From Chromera velia (taxonomy: Eukaryota > Sar > Chromeraceae): a stretch of DNA of 15,849 nucleotides. The position numbers and the translations under genes were made by a program. The stretch covers positions 1-15,849 of the forward strand of contig JAHBMJ010002968.1 of assembly GCA_018398765.1 (NCBI GenBank), read 5' to 3'. Shown here in pieces: positions 1 through 12,100 of this stretch (position 1 is its first letter; each line of letters opens with the position of its first letter). The notes under the pieces were generated by a model. It was not told where the DNA came from. It saw nothing but the letters and a program-made list of their open reading frames with translations, and made no database searches.

Positions 1-131
1 GCTCTGTTCCTCAGAGTCTTCCCCCCTTTAGTTCATCTTCCATCCCCTTTCTCAAACAATGAATCACAGCCTGCCCGACCGCCTCCTTCTTTTTCTTTTT
101 TAGTGCCTTTCTTGTCCATCTTATTGTCCTT

Positions 132-428
132 TCATGTCCTTTCTATTGGAAACATCCCCCCCTCCATCAGTGTGGTGTTTATGCTCTCAGTCTTTCTCAA
201 TCCCAGAACCCACCTCACGAATCGTCTCTGTTTTTCATTGAATTTTGTATAATATGCCCTGTCTGTGCATGGGTAGATCTCATACCCGTATATCCACACT
301 GCATGCACAGTCTGGTTAAACAAATGAAAACATTCAGCAGGCGGCACTGCTGCCTCTCTAGCTAACTTTCTAATGAATCTTTGCATGCATCTTTCTGCTC
401 TTACTGCTCTGTCTGCTCTTACTGCAAT
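132..428 (-). pseudogene. LINE-type reverse transcriptase C-terminal fragment
   Basis: This fragment of about 98 codons reads on the minus strand. It matches the end of the reverse transcriptase of non-LTR retrotransposons. The visible hallmarks are a 'LFNQTVHAVWIYGYEIY' segment, which corresponds to the usual 'LV..VLLYG.EIW' block, then an 'RRFVRWVLGLRK' segment and an 'EGGMFPIE' segment, corresponding to 'lQrrFlR.iLGl' and 'e.G..Pl'. The catalytic palm motifs, endonuclease and any start are absent, and the frame ends at a TGA at 132. The upstream part carries a short repeat (AVRADRAVRAER) encoded by a duplicated DNA unit. I take it as a dead, truncated insertion. The clade cannot be fixed from this piece. 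It is on the opposite strand from the larger RT remnant at 1022-2698 and the sequences differ, so the two come from separate insertions. Confidence 0.7.
394..425. repeat. 14-bp direct repeat, period 18
   Basis: The unit TCTGCTCTTACTGC occurs at 394-407 and again at 412-425. It lies inside the open minus-strand frame of the LINE fragment, where it codes for the repeated residues AVRA. It is a small local duplication. Confidence 0.8.
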
Positions 429-597
429 GTAATAAATTGTTTAAACGATTTTTAAAGAAAGTGATTTTTACTAGGATTTTTGAGTAACAAATCGGCTTTC
501 AAAGTTAAATCACTGTCCATAATATGATCATAAAATTCAGAGTCACTATACAAAAAATTATAATTATAATTCTAGTTATAATGACAGTACCTAGGCT
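429..597. other. AT-rich spacer, no gene seen
   Basis: This AT-rich stretch has no supportable coding frame. It contains a short palindrome around 558-572 (repeated TTATAATTATAA-like sequence). It also contains the string TTTTTGAGTAA near 477-487, of which the last ten bases (TTTTGAGTAA) recur near 752-761 inside the fold-back repeat. I cannot assign a role. Confidence 0.5.
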
Positions 598-791
598 CCC
601 CATACGTAAAAAAATAAATAAATAAATTTGGGCTAAAACCTGAATTAGATTTTTTATTTTTTTATTTTTGTGCGTCAGCTCAGCTTTATAGGCTTCGAAC
701 TTAAAACGTCTGCTTTAAAAAAATAAATAAAAAAATAAAAAGTAAAAGTGATTTTGAGTAATTAACCTTTTTATTTCTTTACGTATAGGGG
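598..791. repeat. Imperfect fold-back repeat, MITE-like
   Basis: The left end starts CCCCATACGTAAAAAAATA (598-616). The right end at 768-791 is its reverse complement with one inserted base and about two mismatches (CCCCTATACGTAAAGAAATA). The interior is also roughly self-complementary, with T-rich sequence at about 650-670 facing A-rich sequence at about 716-742, so the 194 bp could fold as one long hairpin. There is no coding frame. Size, AT content and terminal inverted repeats resemble a non-autonomous DNA transposon (MITE), but I find no convincing target-site duplication, and A/T runs inflate the inner pairing. The GC-containing ends are the best evidence. Confidence 0.5.
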
Positions 792-795
792 CAGT

Positions 796-962
796 TTCCT
801 CCCCCATTTTATCCTCCCCCTCCTCTCCCTCCCCCTCTTCCCCCTCCCCCTCCTCCTCCTCCTCCTCTTCCTCCTACTCCTCCTCCTCCCTCCATGCCTC
901 TTCCTCCTCGTCCTCCTCCTCATCCTCCTCCTCCTCCCCCTCCTCCCTCCACTCGTACCCCC
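796..962. repeat. Polypyrimidine (TCC)n low-complexity tract
   Basis: The plus strand here is almost only C and T, in irregular TCC, TCCTCC and CCCCCT units. It yields spurious proline-rich plus-strand and arginine/glycine/glutamate-rich minus-strand frames, which I do not call genes. It sits just 5' of the reverse-transcriptase remnant and may mark the truncated 5' edge of that element. Confidence 0.85.
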
Positions 963-1021
963 CCTCAGCTCGCCCACCAGCCCCACCCCTTGGCGATTCG
1001 CATTGCACAGCATCGTCCTCT

Positions 1022-2698
<1,677 letters not shown>

Positions 2699-2945
2699 GA
2701 AGTACTTAGCAAATGCCGAAGAAGGCATCGGACGGAGGAGCGTCAAGTATGAGGTCGCATGAGAGAGAGAGCTAGCAGTGAGAGCAGTAACCAGGACAGA
2801 AGGAAGAGATGAAAGACGCATAGGCCAGACGCTAGGAACAAAATTTAAGTTAATGCCCCCCATAGGAAGCCTAAGACAGTACCCGTTTGAGTTAACCCAC
2901 TGATAAATTATCTTAATAGAATTAATTCAATTAAAAAAAAAAAAA
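2699..2945 (+). mobile_element. 3' untranslated tail of RT element, ending in poly(A)
   Basis: After the last TAG of the RT frame come about 235 bases without a supportable gene. The sequence turns AT-rich from about 2890 and ends in a run of 13 A (2933-2945). An A-run placed like this, on the sense side of an RT reading frame, is what target-primed insertion of a non-LTR element leaves. I could not find a matching target-site duplication, in part because the 5' edge is unclear. Confidence 0.5.
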
Positions 2946-3271
2946 CTCTGAAATGATTGACATTAATCGACATAACATTTATCAAAGCTCTTGTGAAACT
3001 GGCCATTTCAATTTTGAAAAACTCTTCCGATTGTTGCAGAGGAAAGGTTAATTGAGCAGGTACGTATGTACATGTACAGGCTTGCTGCCATGTATGCGTT
3101 CTGAGGGTATGACCGAGACGGAGAGACGTAAAGCTTGGCAGGATGCTTCCCCGTTGGCTACGAAGGACGGGGGGGGTATGGAGCGCTCAGCCTGACCGGC
3201 ATATTGGCATTCGTTTCGGCATGGGACTGCATTCATCTCTTGTCAAAGCAGCATAAGCGTGAAAGCTCAGG
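2946..3271. other. Intergenic / 3' flank of the large gene
   Basis: No credible coding frame, RNA gene or repeat is visible on either strand. On the minus strand this is the 3' flank and probable 3' UTR of the large gene ending at 3272. I find no canonical AATAAA within it, so the polyadenylation site cannot be placed. The RT element on the plus strand and the large gene on the minus strand converge here. Confidence 0.5.
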
Positions 3272-6196
3272 TTAGGTGCCTGCTGACGCTGCAGCCCCTT
3301 CTTCCTGCCCCTCTTGCTGTTCTGCCTCTTGCTCCCTCTCAGCCTCCTCCTTCTCCTTTCTCTTCCGCTCTTCCAACTCCCTCTCGAGTCTCTCTGCCTC
3401 CTCCCTCTCCCCAGGGGGTGCCCCCGGAAGGCCCAGAGTTCGTGAGTGGGACTCCACAAGGGATCCTAGGTGGGAGTCCGTCAGTCTGTTGATCTGCCTC
3501 CGGGCAGTCAGGAGGGCCTTCACAAAGGGAACGGGGGAGGTCTTGAAGAAACAACGACGACCCTCGTCGTCAAGTCTTTTTGCAAGACTCCTCGCTGCAT
3601 CAACCACCTTCTCGTCTAACCACATCGTCTGACCTCCGCTCATCGCGACGGGCGGGAAGAAACCGCGAGAGACGGAGTTGTCGAAGGCGGTGCGCCACTC
3701 TGCGAATTTTGGGAGGAATGGCTTGGGCAGGAGGGACAGGAGTCTGCAGACCTCCTCTTCCTCCTTCACATGGGCAAAGAACAGGTTCCCTGAGAGGAAC
3801 AGCAGGGTGCTCAGGAGCCTTCTCAGGTTCTCATTCGCAGGCGTGCTCTCCCAGAAATCTGTGACTGAGAACGCGAAACCCCCTGCCCCCGCAGAGACCC
3901 TCCGAAAACCTCTCTGGGTAGACAGCACAGAGGCACGATGCATGCCCCCAGCCATCGAACTGCGGGGAATTCCTGGCTCCTCCCCTTCCATTCCCTCCAA
4001 GTCCACCTCGGGAGCCCCCCCCACAGGCAGAAGGGAAATGTCTATCTTGAGGGGAGGAAGGGCGAGACGGGAATCGAGAAAGAGGGAGGGCTGCTCTGGT
4101 TCTTTTCTGGGGGACAGAAGGTGAATGGAGGAGAAAAGAGACAAAAGACCCCGGGAAGCCCTGCCGTCAACCTGGGAAGACCGACGGACAGCAGGGAGGA
4201 AGTCAGGCTGCTGCTGCTGCTGCTGGCTCTGCTGACGGGGGGGGGAGGGAGGAACAGGCACGTCTTCTTCCTCCTGCTTGACTCTCACATAGGGATCGTT
4301 TTCGCTCTTCGGGACCTTCACTCCCCCCTCAGTTTTCACGTGACCGTCGAGGGACCTTTTGGAATGACGGCCCCCCCCCATGCTCCCTCTCCCTCCCGAA
4401 CCCATGGAACCACGTGGTGCCCCTCCCCCTCCTCCTGGTGCACTCCCTCTTCCCATTTCTTCGTCTTTCTCTCTGTTGCGGATCCTCAGTTCTCTGTGTA
4501 CTGTCTTCTGAAAGAGACTCTCAGCCTCATGAGGACCCAGACAGACCAGGGCAGCACGGCCTGACTGAGAGGACTCTCTGATGGAGACAACGAATTTGGG
4601 AGTGCGGAGGAAGAGATCAAGACCTGTCCCCACCCGCTCCTGCCCCACCACCTGGCTAACCCTCAACTTCGCGGCCTCGTCGGCGTCGAGGACGTCCCTG
4701 AAGTCGTCGGTGAAGTACAGATCGAGGCCGAAAGTCTTCGGAGGCAGCATGACCTTCTCGAAGGCCCCGTTTCTGCTGCGCAATTGCACATCAACAGGAA
4801 ACCTCCTGCCGGCCTCCTCTCCTGCTGACGGCACCAGACCGTCTGCCTCAAGCGCTCGAGTGACCACCTTGGTCCATGACCACTTGTGCTGCTGCGACTG
4901 CGGCTGCAGGGGGTTCTCTGGACCCTCCTCGTCGGTCACCTTCGGGGTCTTGTTCGTCTGTGCCTTGTAGATCGCCTCACCGTCGTAGTTGGGGGAGTAT
5001 CGGATGGGAGGCTGGAATCCCTCTCTCTGCCTGTCCCCTAGAGGAAGCACGACCTTGTCAAGGGCAAGGTGAGCTCTGCTTCCGGAGATCACCTGCGAGA
5101 GATTGTGCAGCAATGACTTGTGCACGTCCAGCCGCGGCCACCTCTCTCTGTTGACCGGGTACTGGGAGGTCTCAAGGGAAACGCAATCGCGGAGGAATTC
5201 TTGGACGGTCGCGAACCTGCCGGTGAGAACGTCCCAGAGGGCCGAGTGCACAGTGAACCCCTGAGGGACCTCCTTGCACCTGATCACCTCCACTGGATCC
5301 TCAGGCTTCACAGGGAGAACCTCCTGCTCGAGCTCCCTCTCCTGCTCGTCGCCCAGAGCGAGAGCATTCATCGCGTTCTGACCCTTGCGCTTCGGGAGGC
5401 ACTTGCCGACGTGCTTGGCGTAGGGCTTCACTCGCACACAGACGACGTCGGTGAGAGGAGACTCGTCAGAGTCGAGGCCCTTGTTGTCCTCCTGCTGAAT
5501 CATTCTCCCCTTCTTCTCCTCACAGTTGACCGAGACGGCCTTGAACTTCTTGTGCGCGTACTTTTCCAGGAACTCAATCTTTTCAGAGCCCTCGTGCCCG
5601 TACATCTCAACGAGAGAGATCTTCTCACGCTCCCTGCCGAGAGTTGCCAAAACCCGACAGCTCAGACGGGCAATGTTCCGGTCCATTTCTCCCTCTCTCT
5701 CCGCACGTTCCTTCTCCTTTGCACGCCGCCGCTTTCTCACGGCTCTCATCCTCTCCCCTCCGTCCTCGTGCTCTGACCCCGCCTCCTCCTCCTCGTCTCT
5801 GTCGTCTTCTGAAGAGTCCTCATCGTCCTCGGCCTCCCGACCCTGCTGCATTCTGGCAGCCGCCGCGGCCGCAGCCGCGCGTTGAGGTCTTCTGCTACCA
5901 GTAGACTCCTTCTTCTTCCTTCGCCCTCCATCTCCGTCACTGTCCTCGTCGCTACTGTCCTTGTCGGCGCCGAATCCTGGAGCCAGCACGTGAGCTGCCT
6001 CCGCCTGTGCGACCTCAGTCTGCATCCTGCTTGCACACTGCTGGAGCCATGAGAGCACCCCGTTCTTGATCACTGCCTGGGACTCGAGGAGCGCGTGGTC
6101 GAGGACGTCGAACAGAGACGGGTGGAGGGCCTCCTCGTCCTCCCTGTCCAAATCAATCAACTGAACTTCCTTCTCGGCCTCTCGGGCTCGCATGGC
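3272..6196 (-). CDS. Exon 8, C-terminal exon to TAA
   Basis: The exon covers residues 2279-3252 after acceptor CTGTCTGCAG|GCC. It begins AMRAREAEKEVQLIDLDRED. Two acidic runs flank a poly-Ala stretch (AAAAAAAA, about residue 2386), and a basic run (VRKRRRAKEKERAERE) follows. Conserved parts resume with the DEQERELEQEV motif, TVHSALWDVLTGRFATVQEF, KFVVSIRESSQSGRAALV and LGPHEAESLF. LRRLLSTLLFLSGNLFFA (family 'lNlfaGqLyl'), FFKTSPVPFVKALLTARR and DSHLGSL come last. Between them lies a Gly/Ser/Pro-rich stretch with poly-Gln near residue 2940. The very end (about 3200-3252) is a charged helix rich in Glu, Arg and Gln. This is the natural C-terminus: the last family block is present and the stop is TAA. 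Confidence 0.88.
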   Translation of the reverse strand, partial: AMRAREAEKEVQLIDLDREDEEALHPSLFDVLDHALLESQAVIKNGVLSWLQQCASRMQTEVAQAEAAHVLAPGFGADKDSSDEDSDGDGGRRKKKESTGSRRPQRAAAAAAAARMQQGREAEDDEDSSEDDRDEEEEAGSEHEDGGERMRAVRKRRRAKEKERAEREGEMDRNIARLSCRVLATLGREREKISLVEMYGHEGSEKIEFLEKYAHKKFKAVSVNCEEKKGRMIQQEDNKGLDSDESPLTDVVCVRVKPYAKHVGKCLPKRKGQNAMNALALGDEQERELEQEVLPVKPEDPVEVIRCKEVPQGFTVHSALWDVLTGRFATVQEFLRDCVSLETSQYPVNRERWPRLDVHKSLLHNLSQVISGSRAHLALDKVVLPLGDRQREGFQPPIRYSPNYDGEAIYKAQTNKTPKVTDEEGPENPLQPQSQQHKWSWTKVVTRALEADGLVPSAGEEAGRRFPVDVQLRSRNGAFEKVMLPPKTFGLDLYFTDDFRDVLDADEAAKLRVSQVVGQERVGTGLDLFLRTPKFVVSIRESSQSGRAALVCLGPHEAESLFQKTVHRELRIRNREKDEEMGRGSAPGGGGGAPRGSMGSGGRGSMGGGRHSKRSLDGHVKTEGGVKVPKSENDPYVRVKQEEEDVPVPPSPPRQQSQQQQQQPDFLPAVRRSSQVDGRASRGLLSLFSSIHLLSPRKEPEQPSLFLDSRLALPPLKIDISLLPVGGAPEVDLEGMEGEEPGIPRSSMAGGMHRASVLSTQRGFRRVSAGAGGFAFSVTDFWESTPANENLRRLLSTLLFLSGNLFFAHVKEEEEVCRLLSLLPKPFLPKFAEWRTAFDNSVSRGFFPPVAMSGGQTMWLDEKVVDAARSLAKRLDDEGRRCFFKTSPVPFVKALLTARRQINRLTDSHLGSLVESHSRTLGLPGAPPGEREEAERLERELEERKRKEKEEAEREQEAEQQEGQEEGAAASAGT

Positions 6197-9100
6197 CTGC
6201 AGACAGAGAGTGTGTGTGAGAGTCAGAGAGACATGGAGGGAAAAAGGAGAGAACTGTGAACTTGAAAACACCGTAAAAAGAGCTCGGAAACTGTATCCTG
6301 AAAAGGCTTTCCCCCCTTGAAGATGCACCGCATGCAGATACAAAAGAAGGAAAAAAATATCCTCGACAAAGCCACAACCAACCCTCAAACACTTTTTCAC
6401 AGACTGACAAGATTGACCAACAGGCTGACCGCGTCGAATGCCGCCTCCTCCACTTCCTGCACGTCCTCTGCATCCTCCATCTGCACGTCCTCATCCTCGT
6501 CCTCCAGGTTCTGCCCCTCCTCTCCGTCCTCTCCGTCGTCCATCTCGGTGGACCGTCCTCGTTCCCTGTCGCCCTCTTCCCCCTCCTCCTCTATGCTCAC
6601 TCTGCCCTCGCTTTCTCCCTGCTCGTCGTCTCTGGGGTCACCAGAGCTGCGCCTTCTTCCAGCCTCAACACCCCCGTTTGCAGAGGGCACTCTGGTGGGC
6701 ACGGCACTTCCTTGTCTGGCGTCTCCATTTGGCATCTGTCTGTGGTGAGGCACGATGAGGTCGTTCAAGTCTTGGCCGACGACAGACTCCATCAGCTCTT
6801 GCATCGTGCCCTTCCCCCCCACTCGCCCCCTCAGCTTCTCACGGATGTGCCTGTCGACCTCTGCAGCCGCGAGGAATCGGACAGACTGGCCCTGCCCGAG
6901 AAGCCGCATGCGTCCCACGCCCTGCAGGAGCTTGTCCAGACTCACCCCCTTCCCGAGGGTGTACGCAGCGACGGCGTCTTCGGGGAGACCAGGGAGGTCC
7001 ACGCCTCTGCGAATCAAGGGAAGAAAAACGAAAAGGGGAAAGAGAGAGAAGGTAAGTGTCAAAGAGAGAGAAAAGAACGGGAACCAGGGAACCAGAATGA
7101 AAAAGTCGCAGACACTTGCTAATGCGTAAGGGGCCCTGGAAAGGTGCAAGTAATTAGTTGATGACCAAGCTGTCCCCTCCCTTCTCCCCCCCCCCACCGA
7201 CCAACGTACCTCGTGTGGGAGTCATCGAGGAACGCCAGAGCATCTCTCATGCAGGAGAAGAATGGAGACAACCGCAAAGGAGATACCCTGCCTCTGGCGT
7301 CCTTCACCACCAGCTCGTCCTTCTTGTCGAAGAAAACAACCGCCTCGGGCAGACGGGCATTGCCCCCGAGTCTCCTCCTGTTTGCTCGCGCCTCCATCAA
7401 GAACACCGTTGCTGCAGTCTCGTTGCTCAACTCCACAACCAGGGCACCGCCGTCCAGAATCACCTGCAAGAGTTCATTCAGCCAAAAGAGAAGGACACAA
7501 ACTTGGAATATCCGGCTGTTTTGCCTGCCGGAAACAGTTTTGGACTGATTCAAAATAAGTTGGAGTGATCTTACAAGATGCACCTTGCTTTCCTCTCAGC
7601 AATATGGGAAAGCACGTCTCCTCGCTTCGATCTCTCTTCATTTTTCTTTCTGCTGTTTTTTGCATCTGTGTTTGGCTTTCTGACGGTTTCTGTCCGACTG
7701 ACCATCGGGAATTTGTTGTCTGGGGGAAGTCGCGCGATGGACTTGATAAGTTCCTCTCCGGTCACGCCTGGCTCGAGTGCCTTGTAGAGGAAATTCTCTC
7801 GACGCACAAGCCTGAGAAGGTTCACACCCACAGTGCCCAGAAGAGACGGCATGTCGTCCTGCTCTGCCGTCCCAGGAAGCAGAAGCTGCGTCTCGGAAGT
7901 GCCTGAGAAACCCGTGATGGCCGGACCGTCGACCGTCCGGTTGCCTTCATCTCCGAGGTCTGCGAACGTCTCTTTGACATTCGTCAAGTCGGTCGCCTCA
8001 TCCCCTGTGGACGGGGGGGGGAGCTTCCGGAGACGGAACTCGTCCCCCAGGCTGACAGCCATCTGGAGACGCCGGGCATCGGGACAGAGACAGAGGGACC
8101 ACCCCGAGGCACTAATCCGTGCAGGGAAGACCTTGGACTCGAAGGAGAACACGCGCCTCTCCAACCAGAAGGCGATCACGTCCATGTGACGACTCAAAAT
8201 TGCGACGAGGAGCTTCAGCTGCTTGGCGTCGTCGGAGTTGACGCTTCGCCGATCGATGATGGACGGGGGGATGTCGTACAGCTGCACGCAGCGGTCCTTG
8301 AGAATGCGCACAATGGAGGTCGCCCCGGACAGAGTGTTTATCCTCATCCTCCCTGTCAATGCCGTCAGCTTCTGCCACATGTTCTTCCTCTCTATGATCT
8401 CCTTCCTCTTCGCTTGAACGGCGGCGTTCTTCTTCTCCTTCAACACCTTCGCTTGTTCTGCCCTTTCCATCCTCCTCAACTCGGCAGGATTGGCCTGCAT
8501 TCTCCTCTGCTCATTCTTCCGAGCTCTCTTCTGATTCATTGCATCTTGGCCTTTTCTCCTGGCCTCTCTCAACGCCTGTTCCCTCTCCTTCTTCTTCCGC
8601 ATGTTCTGGAGGTTTTCCCTTCGGAGAGCCACAGCAGAGACGGAGAAAGCCTGGTTGACGTGGAAGCGCCTCTTCTCAGGATTCCTGACAGAGTGCAGCC
8701 AGAAGCGCCAGGTCGCATCGGGGTTCGGCTCGCTTTGAAGGTCCTCGAGGACCTCCAGGATCTGATCAAAACAAAGCAAAGAGGCAAACACACAAAGAAA
8801 GAGATCTGAATGAGAGACAGACAGAAACAGAGAGAGACAAAAAGAGAGCAGGGCGGAATGAAAACAGATGCATAGAGAGACAGAGAAATTCAGTCGGGAG
8901 ACGCACCGAACTGAAGTGACAACTGAAATATTCTGTAATAGTTTCCCTCTCTTTTCCCATCCTCTCTCCCCTCAGCTTTCTGAACAGCAGATGTGTTGGA
9001 ACGAGAACCAGGTGCAAACGAACGATAATACCCTGCCCCTCACCCCCATCCCCTTGCACACAGGCAGCACACTGAACGGACAACCCACCTCAGCCTCTCC

Positions 9101-12100
9101 AAGACCCTGATAAAAGTACGAGAGCAGCGTGAACATAACGGCGACGTCAGGATTCGCAAACTCCGTCCGGTCTGCAGGTTTGTCCTTGCCTCGGAACGGC
9201 ACAGCACTCAGACGCTTCCCCTCCCGTCCGACCACCTCAGCGACACTCATGGGAGGCCCCAGGTTCTTCGTCATGCCCATCTGCCTGAGCGTCTCATTGT
9301 GGGCGATCTCCACCCGGGCCCGTCTCGCGACGTCCTCGACCCGGGGGTCCACCCCGAAGTTCACCCTGTACCTCTCTGAGAGGCAGTGCACGAAGATCTG
9401 AGGACCGCTGAAGAGCCCCCTCAGTTCCATCACCGCCGTCTTCTCTGGACAGGGAATGCCGGGGACCTTCCAGAAGAGCTCAACGGCTTCGGAGATGTCC
9501 GAAATGTACTTCTCCCTCTTGTCCCACAGCTTCTTCCGGCTCTCACCGTCAACGACAGCTTCAAAGGTCGGCTTTCCGATCCAAAAGTTCTCAATCGTCG
9601 AGTCGATGTGCCGAAACTTTTTCCACTTGTCGTTCTGCCAGGTGTCCGTGTCGGCAGAAAACAAACGGTCTTGTCGCCTACTGGGCAGATCGTTGCCGTC
9701 GTGCCACTGCTGGAGGATGTAGATGTTGTACCACCTTCGCCTCCTCTCTTCCACGTCAGGGAGCCGAAGCTCGGGGGCGTCTCCCGCCCAGATGTTCCGG
9801 AGAATCGCGTTCACCAGGAACGCCACACAATGAGACTCGGGGGTCGCAGTGAGACCCAAACTGTCGGCGGACGCATTCCGAAGAAGCCGCACGGGGAAGA
9901 ACATGTGCGACCCCGGCAAGGCCGATCTGTCCATCTCGTCCTCGATGTCCTCATCTCCCTCCGGGGCCCCCTGCACCCCGCTGGAAGAAGAGGAGGCCCC
10001 GGCATTCTCCTCGGTGACTTGGAGTTCCTTTTTGTACCTTCTCTTTTGCGCCTTCCACTTCTGGATGTGGGGGATCTCCAGGGCTGATGGGAAACGACAG
10101 AGCGCCTCCGGGGCGACATCAGTGAGAAGACGCAGAACGGCGAAGGGCACCAACCGCCGCAACTCGCCGCCTTCCAAGGGGTTCTGCTTACCGACAGCGT
10201 ACACGAGTTGGTTCTTGTAGTGAAGCACCGAGTCGGCCTCATCGATCAATCCACGGCCGTACCTCGCGAAGAAGGCATTGATGCGGCCGAGTCTCTTGAC
10301 GAGCTCAAGACGGTACTCGGGGCTTCTCTTCTCCTTCCCTGCACCGATCGGTTGGTCGCTGTCTGCCATCTCCTGTTGCCGGAGGAGGAGAGACTGCTTG
10401 GCGTCGGGGAGCCAGACAAGAACCCCACGGCGGTCCTTGCACTCTTCCAGGCTCTTCAGCAGCTGCAGTCAAAGAGGACACGAGGGGAGGGATGGAAGGA
10501 GAACATGAGAGGGTGACATGCTGCTGGCCATGGGTGAAGTCGCAGAATCCTGTAGAGGCTAAGATGCAAGGTCTCGCGATACAGAGAGATTCTGCAGAGG
10601 CCCATTGACAGAGAAGAGCAGCAACAAAGCGAAAGAAGACGCTGCCAGAACGTGTTTTGCAAATAAAAGAAAGAGAGAGTCGCTTCAGCCAAATGATTGA
10701 CCCCCCCACCGACTTGATCGAGAAGTTTCGGGATGAGTGCCCTGTCTCTCTTGAAGGACAAGGTGTGCACTCGGCGGTTGAGAAGCCCTCCTAGACGGAA
10801 CGCGAGGTCCTCCACGTTCCCCTTCAGGAGAGGGGCGAGGACGAGAACCTCAGACAGACGGGGCTCGCGAGGCGGACCCTCACTCACACTGCCGTCAGCG
10901 ATGGCGGTCGCCACCATCGGGGTCACCACGGCGGTCTTTCCGAGGCCGACGCCCAGCTCGCTGATGGCGTTCAAATTCTTCGAGGGCTCCAGGGTGTGTC
11001 TGGCAAAGTCGGGTTGGTAGGGCCTGATGGTCAAATTGGCGTCGACCTCCAGCAGGACCCAGCAGGGCCACTGCTTCGGGGAGAAGGCCTCGTACGGCTC
11101 TGCGCAGATCTCCTTGCAGAGGGGCATCGGAATGCAAAGCGCCGTCTCCTTCTTTCGAGAGTCCTCCACGAGTCGCTGCAGGGGTGCAACCAGGCGCTGG
11201 ATCTGTTGCAGGTGCACGAACAGCACACCCATCGCAGCCAGACGAGGCGCCACCATCGCCTCACCGCAAAGANTTGATGCGGCCGAGTCTCTTGACGAGC
11301 TCAAGACGGTACTCGGGGCTTCTCTTCTCCTTCCCTGCACCGATCGGTTGGTCGCTGTCTGCCATCTCCTGTTGCCGGAGGAGGAGAGACTGCTTGGCGT
11401 CGGGGAGCCAGACAAGAACCCCACGGCGGTCCTTGCACTCTTCCAGGCTCTTCAGCAGCTGCAGTCAAAGAGGACACGAGGGGAGGGATGGAAGGAGAAC
11501 ATGAGAGGGTGACATGCTGCTGGCCATGGGTGAAGTCGCAGAATCCTGTAGAGGCTAAGATGCAAGGTCTCGCGATACAGAGAGATTCTGCAGAGGCCCA
11601 TTGACAGAGAAGAGCAGCAACAAAGCGAAAGAAGACGCTGCCAGAACGTGTTTTGCAAATAAAAGAAAGAGAGAGTCGCTTCAGCCAAATGATTGACCCC
11701 CCCACCGACTTGATCGAGAAGTTTCGGGATGAGTGCCCTGTCTCTCTTGAAGGACAAGGTGTGCACTCGGCGGTTGAGAAGCCCTCCTAGACGGAACGCG
11801 AGGTCCTCCACGTTCCCCTTCAGGAGAGGGGCGAGGACGAGAACCTCAGACAGACGGGGCTCGCGAGGCGGACCCTCACTCACACTGCCGTCAGCGATGG
11901 CGGTCGCCACCATCGGGGTCACCACGGCGGTCTTTCCGAGGCCGACGCCCAGCTCGCTGATGGCGTTCAAATTCTTCGAGGGCTCCAGGGTGTGTCTGGC
12001 AAAGTCGGGTTGGTAGGGCCTGATGGTCAAATTGGCGTCGACCTCCAGCAGGACCCAGCAGGGCCACTGCTTCGGGGAGAAGGCCTCGTACGGCTCTGCG

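Noticed and set aside
5120-5776. Plus-strand frame of 218 codons, and others at 3938, 8186 and 9386
   Set aside because: They are shadows of the GC-rich minus-strand exons 4, 5 and 8. The sense frames have strong family similarity.
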